Source: CBDBCU01 sp965243185
GTDB taxonomy: Bacteria; Chloroflexota; Dehalococcoidia; Lucifugimonadales; UBA3495
NCBI GenBank assembly: GCA_965243185.1
Contig: OZ251531.1
Span: 1,922,001-1,986,000 of the forward strand
Direction: 5' to 3'
DNA: 64,000 nucleotides
Shown: positions 26,156 to 35,200 of the stretch, piece by piece
Numbering within the stretch: the stretch's first letter is position 1
How the letters are laid out: the number at the start of each line of letters is the position of its first letter
Translations under genes and position numbers: made by a program
Notes under the pieces: generated by a model
The model's database searches: none
Seen by the model: only the letters and a program-made list of their open reading frames with translations
Told to the model about the DNA's origin: nothing

Positions 26156-26446
26156 ATGCCGCCATTTATTACCGGCATTTCCTTTAACGACGCCTTGTCC
26201 CGATTCCGGGCGATTGGTTGGAATGAGGCCGGGCAAGAGGGTTCCCATCGCAAGTTAGAGCATCCGAACTGGCCGGATCCAATCTATTTGCCCGACCACC
26301 GGCGGCGGGATTTGCGCCCGGGGACCTTGGGCGGCGAAGTGGCAAAAGCCGGACTGACCGCGGAGCAGTTCCACAGCTTGGCCGGCTCCGGCCGCCGCCG
26401 CAACGCCCGGCAAATCCGCCGGGAAGTGTACGGGATGGAAAGTTAG
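26156..26446 (+). CDS. hicA: HicA-type mRNA interferase toxin, copy 1
   Basis: A 96-residue HicA: an N-terminal segment that ends in RFRAIGWNEAGQEGSHRKLE with the catalytic His after GS, then DPIYLPDHRRRDLRPGTLGG and VAKAGLTAEQFHSL. HicA has a double-stranded RNA-binding-like fold and cleaves mRNA. The last ~20 residues, basic and ending EVYGMES, extend beyond typical HicA and recur in copy 2. It is coupled to the preceding hicB. Confidence 0.85.
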   Translation: MPPFITGISFNDALSRFRAIGWNEAGQEGSHRKLEHPNWPDPIYLPDHRRRDLRPGTLGGEVAKAGLTAEQFHSLAGSGRRRNARQIRREVYGMES

Positions 26447-26464
26447 CGCAGCGCAGAGGTGCTT

Positions 26465-27067
26465 ATGGATACTTGGAAAGTGGCGGAAATCCTGTACGAT
26501 GAGTTCGGGGAACAGGAGTTCACCACCAACCAGATTACGCCCAAGACGATGACCAAACTGACCCGGGCCATGGGCATTCCTAAAATGCCCAAGACCGCCG
26601 CTCGCCAGCGCAACGCCCGGGTGGGTCGGGCCATGGGCCAGATGGAGGGCAAAGTCTATTACATCTTTGACCACGAAACCCAGGTCAAAATGCGCGTGTC
26701 CCGCCCGGTCAAAGGAAATGGGACGCGCCGCTTCCGCTTGGCTCCCCCGGAAGTGGTCAATCTGGACGAAATACTCTTTTCCATCGGCCCCCTGTCCCGC
26801 CTGCAAATCCCGGAGACCGGACTGACCTTTCAAGTGGTACTGGTTTATAGCCCGGACTACCAGAGTTACGGCGTGTTTTGCCCGGCCTTGGGCCGTTGCA
26901 GTTCTCAGGGCCGAAGCAAGGAGGAAGCCCTGGAAAATGTCAAGGAGTCCATTACCGGATGGCTGAAAGGAGAAGCCCTCGACATCCAACAGGATACCGA
27001 AACCCTGTTGAAAGACTACAGCACGATCGGGTGCTTGACTGAATTGGCTGCGGTCAATATCGGCTAG
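26465..27067 (+). CDS. hicB: HicB-type antitoxin with an extra N-terminal domain, copy 2
   Basis: Close paralogue of the gene at 25545: the first ~95 residues are nearly identical, and the HicB part has diverged (VVLVYSPDYQSYGVFCPALG and SSQGRSKEEALENVKESITG). ATG 26465 is chosen over GTG 26459 because it matches the start of copy 1. The contrast of a conserved N-terminal domain with a changing HicB part suggests that toxin specificity diverged while the N-terminal function was kept or gene-converted. Confidence 0.82.
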   Translation: MDTWKVAEILYDEFGEQEFTTNQITPKTMTKLTRAMGIPKMPKTAARQRNARVGRAMGQMEGKVYYIFDHETQVKMRVSRPVKGNGTRRFRLAPPEVVNLDEILFSIGPLSRLQIPETGLTFQVVLVYSPDYQSYGVFCPALGRCSSQGRSKEEALENVKESITGWLKGEALDIQQDTETLLKDYSTIGCLTELAAVNIG

Positions 27068-27079
27068 GGCCGGTAAGCT

Positions 27080-27370
27080 ATGCCGCCGCGCATCCCGGGC
27101 ATTTCCTTTTCCGACGCTTTGCGATGGTTCCGGGCGTTGGGATGGCGGCGAGTCCGCCAGGGCGGCTCCCACCTTCAATTGAAACATCCCAATTTGCCCC
27201 GAGTAACCCTCTCCTTACCCGACCGCCGCGGGGATGTTGCCCCGTCAATCCTGGGCGGCGAAGTGGAAAAGGCCGGTTTGACGGCGGCGCAGTTCCATAG
27301 CTTGGCCGGCTCCGGCCGCCCCCGCAACACCCGGCAAATCCGCCGGGAAGTGTACGGGCTGGAAAATTAG
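27080..27370 (+). CDS. hicA: HicA-type mRNA interferase toxin, copy 2
   Basis: 96 residues, parallel to copy 1: RFRALG-type start (WFRALGWRRVRQGGSHLQLK with the catalytic His), VTLSLPDRRGDVAPSILGGE, then KAGLTAAQFHSLAGSGRPRN and the same basic tail. It starts 12 nt after hicB copy 2. The interior has diverged from copy 1, so the two pairs may not cross-neutralise. Confidence 0.83.
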   Translation: MPPRIPGISFSDALRWFRALGWRRVRQGGSHLQLKHPNLPRVTLSLPDRRGDVAPSILGGEVEKAGLTAAQFHSLAGSGRPRNTRQIRREVYGLEN

Positions 27371-27426
27371 ACCAACCCGGGGCAATCGGCCCCCTAGCAA
27401 CCAAGTTTAAGGAGATGCTATCTGAA

Positions 27427-28848
27427 ATGACCAGCAGCAATCCCACGGTAAGAATTGAACGGGACTCGATGGGGGAAATGCAGGTTCCCGTCGACGCCCT
27501 GTACGGGGCGTCGACAATGCGGGCGGTGCTGAACTTCCCCATCAGCGACCTGCGGTTTCCCCGGGCCTTTATCCGCGCCTTGGGCTTGGTAAAGCAGGCG
27601 GCGGCCCGGACTAATATGGGCCTCGGCGTCCTCGATGAAACCGTTGGCAACGCCATTGTCGCCGCCGCCCAGGAAGTAATTGACGGGCGGCTGGACGACC
27701 ACTTTGTCCTGGATGTCTTTCAGACCGGTTCCGGGACTTCCACCAACACCAACGCCAACGAAGTTATCGCCAACCGGGCGTCCCAAATCCTCGGCGGCGA
27801 TTTGGGTTCCCGGCTGGTTCATCCCAACGACCAGGTGAACTTGGGGCAATCCTCGAACGATGTAATTCCCACGGCGCTGCACTTGGCGGCGCTGCTTGCA
27901 ATCAAAGAGGATTTGCTACCCGGTCTGGAAACCCTGCGCGACGAACTGCAAAAGAAGTCGGATGAATTCTGGCCGGTCATCAAGACCGGGCGCACCCATT
28001 TGCAGGACGCTACGCCGGTGCGCTTGGGGCAAGAGTTTCTGGGTTTTGCCGGCCAAGCCGAAAACGGCATTCGGCGGCTGCGGCGGGCGCAGGAGGCATT
28101 GGCTGAGGTCGCCTTGGGCGGTACAGCCGTCGGCACCGGCGTCAACACCCACCCGGAGTTTTCCGCCCGCACCTGTCAGTTGCTGTCGGAAATTACCGGC
28201 GTAACGGTGCGGGAAACCGACAACCACTTTCAAGCCCAAGCCACCCTCGACGCCGTGGTCGAAGCCAGCGGCGAATTGAAAACCATTGCCATCAGCCTGC
28301 ACAAAATCGCCAACGACATCCGCTTTATCGCCTGCGGCCCCCGGGCCGGCTTGGGCGAAATTACCGTGCCGGAAGTGCAGCCGGGCAGCTCTATAATGCC
28401 GGGCAAGGTCAACCCGGTCATTGCCGAGTCGGTTATTCAGGTAGCGGCGCAAGTGGTCGGCAATGATGCGGCGGTTACGCTGGCCGGGCAAGGCGGTTAC
28501 TTCGAGCTGAATACGATGATGCCGGTAGCGGCCTATAACCTGCTCCAATCCATATCCCTGCTGGCGGCGTCGGCCAACAACTTCGCCGAGCAGTGCGTCA
28601 AGGGCATTCAAGCCACGGCTGTGGGGCCGGCGATGGTGGAAAAGGGTTTGATGTTGGGAACGGCTTTGGCCCCGGCCATCGGCTACGATGCGGCGGCGGC
28701 CATTGCCAAGGAAGCGGCGGCGACCGGTCAGACCATCCGGGAGGTAGCCAAACTCCGTACCGAAATCACTGACCGGGATCTGGAGCAGTTGCTGAACCCG
28801 GAGGAGATGACCAAGCCCAGCCTGGAAGTGCGGGGCGGTGGCGGTTAG
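27427..28848 (+). CDS. fumC: Class II fumarate hydratase
   Basis: The 473-residue protein is a class II fumarase of the aspartase/fumarase superfamily, converting fumarate and malate in the TCA cycle without an iron-sulfur cluster. It shows RIERDSMGEMQVPVDALYGA at the start, GSGTSTNTNANEVIANRA, the His-containing TGRTHLQDATPVRLGQEF, and the superfamily signature GSSIMPGKVNPV. I prefer ATG 27427: AAGGAG ends right at the in-frame ATG 27415, too close to serve it. Aspartase is a less likely alternative. Confidence 0.93.
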   Translation: MTSSNPTVRIERDSMGEMQVPVDALYGASTMRAVLNFPISDLRFPRAFIRALGLVKQAAARTNMGLGVLDETVGNAIVAAAQEVIDGRLDDHFVLDVFQTGSGTSTNTNANEVIANRASQILGGDLGSRLVHPNDQVNLGQSSNDVIPTALHLAALLAIKEDLLPGLETLRDELQKKSDEFWPVIKTGRTHLQDATPVRLGQEFLGFAGQAENGIRRLRRAQEALAEVALGGTAVGTGVNTHPEFSARTCQLLSEITGVTVRETDNHFQAQATLDAVVEASGELKTIAISLHKIANDIRFIACGPRAGLGEITVPEVQPGSSIMPGKVNPVIAESVIQVAAQVVGNDAAVTLAGQGGYFELNTMMPVAAYNLLQSISLLAASANNFAEQCVKGIQATAVGPAMVEKGLMLGTALAPAIGYDAAAAIAKEAAATGQTIREVAKLRTEITDRDLEQLLNPEEMTKPSLEVRGGGG

Positions 28849-28944
28849 ATCGTCAGCCGTTTGGATTGAACGGTGCCAGTTCTGCCGTCTTGGGCTTGGC
28901 TCCGGGCGGCGCAAGGGCAAATCGAAAAAGAGAGGTGGCAAGTT

Positions 28945-29289
28945 ATGGCTCTGGTAAGGTGCGTAACCGAGATGGGTATGGGGGTGGATGTCCACGGCTT
29001 GGACTACACCAACGCGGCCAAGCGGGCGGTGTTTGACGCCCTGCATCACAGCAGCCTGGGGTTTCAGCGGCTGCTGGGCAAGACGGCGGACGATATGCGG
29101 GTGGATGTGACTATCGGCGTCCCGGAACCGGGCCAGGTGGACGGGGACGCGGTGATTGCCACTTTGCCGCACGGCGCCGGCTACATCAATGTGGTGCATG
29201 GCGGCCTGCAAGTGCTGAACGACTCAGGCACCGACGGCACCCTGATTGCCAACGCCATCGTCATCGTCAGCTTTGACGACGGGAAGTAG
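28945..29289 (+). CDS. Lin0512 family protein
   Basis: A 114-residue protein matching the Lin0512 family of unknown function: VRCVTEMGMGVDVHGLDYTN, AVFDALHHSSLGFQRLLG, then TIGVPEPGQVDGDAVIATLP and the C-terminal GTLIANAIVIVSF. Start ATG 28945 is preceded by GAGAGGTGG; the frame is open upstream but without a site. It follows fumC by about 100 nt and is closed by the terminator at 29333. Confidence 0.88.
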   Translation: MALVRCVTEMGMGVDVHGLDYTNAAKRAVFDALHHSSLGFQRLLGKTADDMRVDVTIGVPEPGQVDGDAVIATLPHGAGYINVVHGGLQVLNDSGTDGTLIANAIVIVSFDDGK

Positions 29290-29332
29290 GCAGCTCAGCC
29301 CCCAGTCATTGCCCAAGAGGACGGCAACAAAG

Positions 29333-29361
29333 AAAGCCCCGGCCTTGGCGCCGGGGCTTTT
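29333..29361. terminator. Intrinsic terminator between convergent genes
   Basis: An 11-bp perfect stem (29333-29343 with 29350-29360, AAAGCCCCGGC) and TTTT right after it, 43 nt after the Lin0512 stop. The A-rich left side would also serve the leftward gene at 29396. Confidence 0.88.
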
Positions 29362-29395
29362 GGCTTGGTCCGCTGCCGGGATGGTTGGCCCGGGT

Positions 29396-29644
29396 TTAGT
29401 GTTCCTGAGGGGCGCGGGTGCTGAACACCTTGTTGCCCTTCTGGAAAATGCACTTGCGGATGTTGTTCTCCAGGTCGGTAATCTCCATTTCCCGCAGGCC
29501 AATGTAGCGTTCCTGGGCCGCCGGGCTTTTGAGATACTCGTAGGTCTTTTGGAGAACTTCCTCCTCCGAATCGCCGGTGATGATGGTCTTGTCCCGGGAG
29601 TCGGACAGGAAGTTGCTGGGGCGGACATAAAAGACTTCGGGCAT
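29396..29644 (-). CDS. Small hypothetical protein
   Basis: 82 residues, no recognised family. The start is well supported by GGAGGAGGAG just before ATG 29644. The protein is soluble and hydrophilic; the C-terminal half (EMEITDLENNIRKCIFQKGN) suggests helix. It contains one Cys. It lies between convergent Lin0512 and the downstream flavin monooxygenase, and is terminated by the shared hairpin at 29333. Confidence 0.65.
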   Translation of the reverse strand: MPEVFYVRPSNFLSDSRDKTIITGDSEEEVLQKTYEYLKSPAAQERYIGLREMEITDLENNIRKCIFQKGNKVFSTRAPQEH

Positions 29645-29770
29645 AATCTCCTCCTCCGTATCATGCCGGGTGAACGGGTAAGCAGTTTATAAATACACCA
29701 TCCGGGTGGGATTGTCAATGGCGGGAAGTCCCGGAAAGCAAAAACAACCGCGCTTATTCCGGCATATTCC

Positions 29771-30811
29771 CTATCCCAACCGGGGCATTACTTCCCGGCT
29801 GAACAGTTCCATCGACCGCAGCACCTTGTCCCGGCTCATTCCGCCGAAGTCGAAGTTGCAGCCGAAGTAGTCGATGCCGTGGGCTTGCAGGGCTTGGATT
29901 TGAGCCACGCACTGGTCGGGAGTGCCGAGGATCGCCCGGTTCACTGACAAGTAATCGTAGCTTTCCGGCAGTTGGGCCCGCTGCCGCCGCCAGTCGTCCA
30001 TCCGTTGATAGACTTCGCTGCCAGTGTCAATGTGCCGCCGCCACTGCATTATATCGGCTACCCAGTTAATCCGCGCCTCGGTGTCCCGCCGCACCTGCTC
30101 CTCGGTTTCCGCCACATAAAAGTAGCGGAAAAAAGGGATTTCCGCCATCGGCCGGTTATGCCCGGCGGCCGCCGACAATTCCACGAAGCGGTGGCACAAA
30201 TCCAGGGCGGCGGCGGTATCCTGCACTACGGCAATGCAAAGGTTATGGCCGGTGGATACCAGAAACTCGAGGGTAGCCGGGGTGCGGGTGGCGGCGATAT
30301 AGATGGGCGGATGGGGCTGCTGCAGCGGCGGCGGCACCAAGTTGATGTCGTCCAACTTGTTAAACCGGCTTTCGTAGCTGAACCCGGGGGTAGTCCACAA
30401 GCCTTGCACGATTTTGACGGAGTCTTGAAATCGTTCCGCGCTTTCGGCCGGGTCGAGACCGTAGCCGGTATATTCGTAGCCGCCGGAACCCCGGCCAAAG
30501 CCCACATCCAGGCGTCCGCCGCTGACTACATCCAACATTGCGGCATCCTCAGCCAGCCGCATCGGATTGTGCAGGGGGGAGACCAGCACCGCCGTGCCGA
30601 CCCGGATGGTTTTGGTATGGGCGGCGATATGGGTAGCCAGAATCAGCGACGACGGCACCATACTGTAGCGGGTGAAGTGGTGTTCGGCCAGCCAGGCGCT
30701 GACAAAGCCCAACTCCTCGGCGTACTGAATCTGCTCAGTAGTTTCGGCGATAATCCGGGCCGGCTCCGTCCCTTCCGGCCAGGGGACATGGGTGAAAAAG
30801 GCGAATTTCAT
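29771..30811 (-). CDS. LLM-class flavin-dependent oxidoreductase (luciferase-like monooxygenase)
   Basis: 346 residues with the bacterial-luciferase TIM-barrel pattern: FAFFTHVPWPEGTEPARIIA, AEELGFVSAWLAEHHF, IRVGTAVLVSPLHNPMRLAE, and DVVSGGRLDVGFGRGSG for flavin binding. Members oxidise diverse organic compounds with FMNH2 or F420. The substrate cannot be told from the sequence. The promoter region is abutted by the IS1-like element, whose left end is 55 nt before the start codon. Confidence 0.9.
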   Translation of the reverse strand: MKFAFFTHVPWPEGTEPARIIAETTEQIQYAEELGFVSAWLAEHHFTRYSMVPSSLILATHIAAHTKTIRVGTAVLVSPLHNPMRLAEDAAMLDVVSGGRLDVGFGRGSGGYEYTGYGLDPAESAERFQDSVKIVQGLWTTPGFSYESRFNKLDDINLVPPPLQQPHPPIYIAATRTPATLEFLVSTGHNLCIAVVQDTAAALDLCHRFVELSAAAGHNRPMAEIPFFRYFYVAETEEQVRRDTEARINWVADIMQWRRHIDTGSEVYQRMDDWRRQRAQLPESYDYLSVNRAILGTPDQCVAQIQALQAHGIDYFGCNFDFGGMSRDKVLRSMELFSREVMPRLG

Positions 30812-30865
30812 AGTGTTTCCTTGTTTGAAGGGGGATTAGTCAAATATACACCATATCGGGACCAG

Positions 30866-31703
30866 GGTATTCTCAACACGTGTTGGCGTGGCTAAATCCA
30901 GCCTTGCTGGAGCCACAGCAGAGCCAGGGAACCAACCAGCATTTCCGCTTGCTTGGTGTATCCCTTAGTCCGCCGCACCAGCCGGTTCAGCTTCCCCCGC
31001 AAGACCGAATGCAGCCCTTCATTCCGGTTGGCTTCCCGCCCCTTGCGCACCACATGGCGGTCCGGCGGCAGCCAGTTATACACTTCGTAGCGGTCCGTGC
31101 TGTATTTGGCCGTCTCCGGCAGCCGCGCCGGCAACCGCAGGAAAGTCTCCGTATCCCGTCCCCCCACCTCAAAATCCCGCCACCACCGCCCGTCGCTTTC
31201 CACCACTACCGCCGTCCAAATCCACAAGGATTGCCGCTGCTCCCCCTTACGGCAGCCCAGGTAAGTCCACGCCTCATCCAGGGAAATGACCACGGCCTTA
31301 ACCCCGGCCGGCCGCAAGGCCGCTTGCTGCTCCCGCGCCAGGTTCAAGGTCTCCCGAGCGGCCACGGCTTTTTTTGAATCCAGGAATAGACCGTCTCCAA
31401 CCGCACATTGAGCACCCGCCCGATGGCCGCGATGCTGCTGCCTTCCAGATACATCCGCACGGCCTGGCTTTTGACCTGCTCCGAGTAGTAATGGCGGTTG
31501 CCCTCCGGGGTATGACGATGCTTGCAGTGGCCCCAGCGATAGGTCTGCTTCCCCCGGGAAGTCCCGTATTTGGGCATCCAGTTGGAGCCGCAATGGGGGC
31601 AGCGCAAGTCGTGGCGATAAGCCCGTTGGGACATAAGGATTTCCCTCCTCAGTCAAGGCAATTTCCCCTATTTTACCTCACGCCAACACGTGTTGAGAAT
31701 ACC
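30866..31703 (-). mobile_element. IS1-like insertion sequence, 838 bp
   Basis: Perfect 25-bp terminal inverted repeats (30866-30890 and 31679-31703, outer GGTATTCTCAAC), each containing the palindrome CAACACGTGTTG. They enclose two overlapping transposase frames on the minus strand joined by an A7 slippery run. No matching 8-9-bp target duplication is visible next to the ends, so the insertion may be old or recombined. Confidence 0.85.
30892..31634 (-). CDS. IS1-family InsAB transposase via -1 frameshift
   Basis: The first frame starts at 31634 and ends at 31344 (96 residues). It has CPHCGSNWMPKYG-type zinc-finger residues and a helix-turn-helix near AAIGRVLNVRLETVYSWIQK. One zinc-ligand position reads Trp (YRWGHC) where Cys is usual. 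Seven A at 31369-31375 (minus strand) in CAA AAA AAG allow a -1 slip to KKAVAARETLNLAREQQ and the catalytic frame with VISLDEAWTYLGCRKG, TDRYEVYNWLPPDRHV and ANRNEGLHSVLRG, ending at 30892. The joined product is about 247 residues. This copies the InsA-InsB strategy of IS1. Confidence 0.82.
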
Positions 31704-31739
31704 TCGTTCTATTCCCGGTTGCCATCCAAAGGGAGGAAT

Positions 31740-31800
31740 CTAGGGCGTGTTCACATATCGACGCCCCGGATAACCTACCCCCTACTAGGGCGTGTTGACA
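31740..31800. repeat. Two solo IS5-type ends in direct orientation
   Basis: CTAG followed by GGCGTGTTCACA (31740-31755) and CTAG followed by GGCGTGTTGACA (31785-31800). They match the ends of the MITE at 13534-13676 and keep the YTAR target tetranucleotide. No partner in opposite orientation is present. Confidence 0.65.
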
Positions 31801-32230
31801 AATTGTTTGGGCGTTATATGTTTAACTTTGCCAGGGTGTTGCTTTTCCCGAGAGCAGCGTATCATTGAATGGAGTTCAACTCGGTCCGGGTAAGGCGGTC
31901 CGGGTTGGCGATTTCAGCGGAGTTTATCCGGTCGTTTCGGGTTGGCATTTGCCCTGCCAAGCCCCTTTGCAGGGCGAACGCGCCGTTTCAGCAACTTACT
32001 TCTCGGCATTAGTCGGTCAGTTGCCCGGATTAACGGCTCTGGTCCAGCCGGCTTTTATGGTAGCAGCGCATTAACTTCGGGCGGCTTGCCGCCGCCGTTA
32101 CCCTTTTCACTGCTGCCACTCCGGCCGCGACCAGATGCCCGGTTCTCCTTACCGGCTATCGCATTGGCATCGGTAGCCTGCTCACTCGCGTCAATGGCGG
32201 TAGCTCCGGCAGCTATTATCGAGTCGATGG

Positions 32231-32260
32231 CAAAACGGGCGGGCCCAATTGACCCGCCCG
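32231..32260 (-). terminator. Intrinsic terminator of the GLUG protein gene
   Basis: On the minus strand an 8-bp GC stem (32236-32243 with 32253-32260) is followed by TTTTG. It lies about 30 nt after the stop codon at 32290. Confidence 0.75.
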
Positions 32261-32289
32261 CGCGTTAGATAGCCGGCAAGGGGTTACGG

Positions 32290-35200
32290 CTAGGGACTGG
32301 CCGCCGCCTGTATCGGGCCGATAAAGCCTGTACTGGCTTTGGTCAACACCCCGTTGCTGTCGGTGTAGTAGCGGTAGGCGTACAGATATTTGCCCTGCAC
32401 GCCGGCGCCGGGCGTGTAACTGGTTTGGCGTTCCTTATTGGTGTCGCCCACCACACAGTCGCTGGTGGTGGCCGCCGCGCAGAACATCCACCATACTTTA
32501 TCGCTGCCGCTGATGGCGATACTTTGCCCCACCCGAGGCGGATTATGCCCGCTGGCAAAACTGGCCGCAGCCGTTGCCCCGGTCCAGGATGCCTTGATGG
32601 GCGGGGTGATGTAACTGGCAAGCCAGCCCGATTCCGTGGTATTCACCTGATTCCGCAGCCGCCGGTTGGTCTCCGTGGCTTTCGGCACGAAGTAATCCGT
32701 GCCGCCGGTACTGCGGAGACTGCTGCCACTGCTTGGCGCCGCCGTCCAGTCGCTTACGCCATCGGCGGAAAGTTCCCACTTAACAGCGTCGCTGCCCAAG
32801 CGGGTATGGTAGCCATCGTTCAGCCGATAGACTATGGCCTCGCCCACTACCGGAGAACTTCCATCGTAATCCGGGTAGATACGGGCTTGGTTCAGCAGAA
32901 CCAGACCGCCGTACTTCAACTTGGGATAATAATACCGGAAATCCCAAGGGTCATCGTTGCCGGCTTGCCCGTCCAGGTTCAGGTTCCAGTTGGCGTAGAT
33001 TCCGCTGTAGCCGGTGGGGGCGGTCAGTTCTGCTGTGGTTTTGCCCGTCCCCAAGGCGCTGCTGCTCTGTCCGCTGACCTGGGTGTCCCAGTAGCTGTTG
33101 ACCTCTGTTCCTTGGGTGTTCGCGATCACCTTTCCGTCCTGGTCTAACTGGCCGTTCACCCCTACCATGCCGCCGACCGAAGGGTTGGTTCCAGTAGCCA
33201 CTACCGGGCCAATGGCGTAACTGGCGGTGATGGTTCCCGGATAGGTGACTTTTCCCCGCCCTTGGGTGCCTACCCATCGCCGGTTGTGGCCCACCAACCC
33301 AGCCACTTTGGCATTATTGCCGGTAGCCTTGACCGGACTGAGAGAGTAAGAGGCAGTGATCGTACTAATGTTCAGGCCCACCAACCCGCCCACGGACGTC
33401 ATATTGCCGGTAGCCCTGACTGGACCGTTGGAGTAAGAGGCTGTAATCGTAGCAACACCACTGTTGACGCCCGCCAGTCCTCCGACAGAGGAGCCATTTC
33501 CAGTGGCCATTACCGGGCCAACGGCATAACTGGTGATGATGGCTCCCGAACCGGTGGTCTTTCCCGGACCGGTAGGATATCGAAAATTGATACCGGCCAA
33601 CCCGCCAACGTGCGCCTTGTTGCCGGTGGATTTGACCGGACTGCGAGAGTAAGAGGCACTAATCGTCCCATAGTTAAAAGCCACCAGCCCGCCTAGGTAG
33701 ACATCGTTGCTGGTGCTACTGACTGCCTCGGTGGAATAGCTGGCTACAATGCTCCCCTCGTTAACTCCTACTAACCCGCCGGCTCTACCAGCATTGCCTT
33801 CAATTTCGACTTTGGCGTAGCTGTTGGTGATATTGCTGGCGTTGCCATAGTTATGGCCCACCAAGCCCCCGGCCCAAATGGAGCCCGTGCCGCTCTCATA
33901 GAGAGTGCCGTTCAAGTTCATGCTCCCGGTGGCCGAGCTATTTCTGATGGTTCCGTAGTTGCCGCCAACCAAGGACCCCACGGGCCATCCAACAGCCTGA
34001 ATACGGATGTTCACATCCCGCAGCTTTACGCTGTCGATGACTCCAGTGGGACCTATATACCCGAATAGGCCGAACACCTCGATAATATCGAACAATACGT
34101 GCTCGTTGATATACAGGTTGGCAATGGTCTTACCGTTGCCCTGGAAAGTTCCCTCAAACCCCCCAGTGAAAATCCAACTATTCCCATAGGGACTTCTGAC
34201 ATAGGGAGCCTTGCCGATAGGCTGCCAGCCCCAACCGTTGTTCCAGTAAAGGCCGCCGGAATCGGCGGCGTCAACGCTGCCGTCGCCGTTGGTGTCAAAG
34301 TCTAGGTCCGTTTGCAGTTCGTAGCCGATGCAGGCGGCGGCGGTAGCGCCATCCGCGCAACCCATCCCGGTTGCCGGCCACGGAAAGGCGGCGGCATAGT
34401 TAGCGGCATCCGCCGCCGCCACTACCCCATCGCCGTTCAAGTCCCAGCGGATGGCATTCAGCTGCGCCAGGTTCTCCACTTCCAGCAATCGGTCGTTGTC
34501 GGCGTCGTAATCCCGCTTCGTCCCATAGACCGGGACGGGATACTGGTTGGCGGCGCCGAAATACCACGGGTTATCGCCGCCGGCTACGCCATCCAAGTTC
34601 AGGTTCCAGTTAGCGTAGATGCCGGCGTAGCCGGATGGGGTTTGCAGGGCGCTGCTGCTTTCTCCGGTCCCGCCGGCGCTGTAAGACAAGCCGGAAGTTT
34701 CCGTATCCCAATAGCTGTTGGTTACCCGGCCGTTGCGGAGTTGGCGACCCACCAGGCCGCCGGCCCGGGTGAACCGCGTGGTCCCGTGAACCGACACCGC
34801 GCCGGTGGCATAGCTGGCCTGGATGTTGCCCTCATTCTGCCCGACCAGGCCGCCGGCTATAGCCGACGCCCGGCTGTGCCGGTTCGACACGGTCACCGCC
34901 GCATAGCTGGCTTGCACCGTGGCAGCCAAGCCGTTATACCCCACCAGTCCCCCGGTCAGCGCATTGCCGCTGGCGCTGGCGTTGCTGCTCAAAGTTCCCG
35001 TAGCGTAGCTGGCTGTGATGACGCCGACATTAGACCCGACCAGGCTCCCGGCCCGCGCCGGGAGGCTGCTGCTGATGCTGACCTGCTCCAGCCCCAAGCC
35101 GCTGACCCGGCCACGATGCCAGATGACGCCAAACAAGCCCAGATAGACCTTGGTGGAGTTGTTGATGAACAGGTGGGAAATGACCTTACCCCGGCCTTGA

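Larger units (their letters stand above)
31704..32289. other. Non-coding stretch between the IS1-like element and the GLUG protein gene
   Basis: It holds two single IS5-type ends (31740-31800) and the terminator at 32231-32260. Reading frames on the + strand here (such as 31942-32268) show no known family and a low-complexity composition, and I do not support them. Confidence 0.55.

Noticed and set aside
31942..32268. 108-residue + strand frame downstream of the IS5-type ends
   Set aside because: No family, no ribosome site, Ala/Ser/Pro composition; crosses the GLUG terminator.
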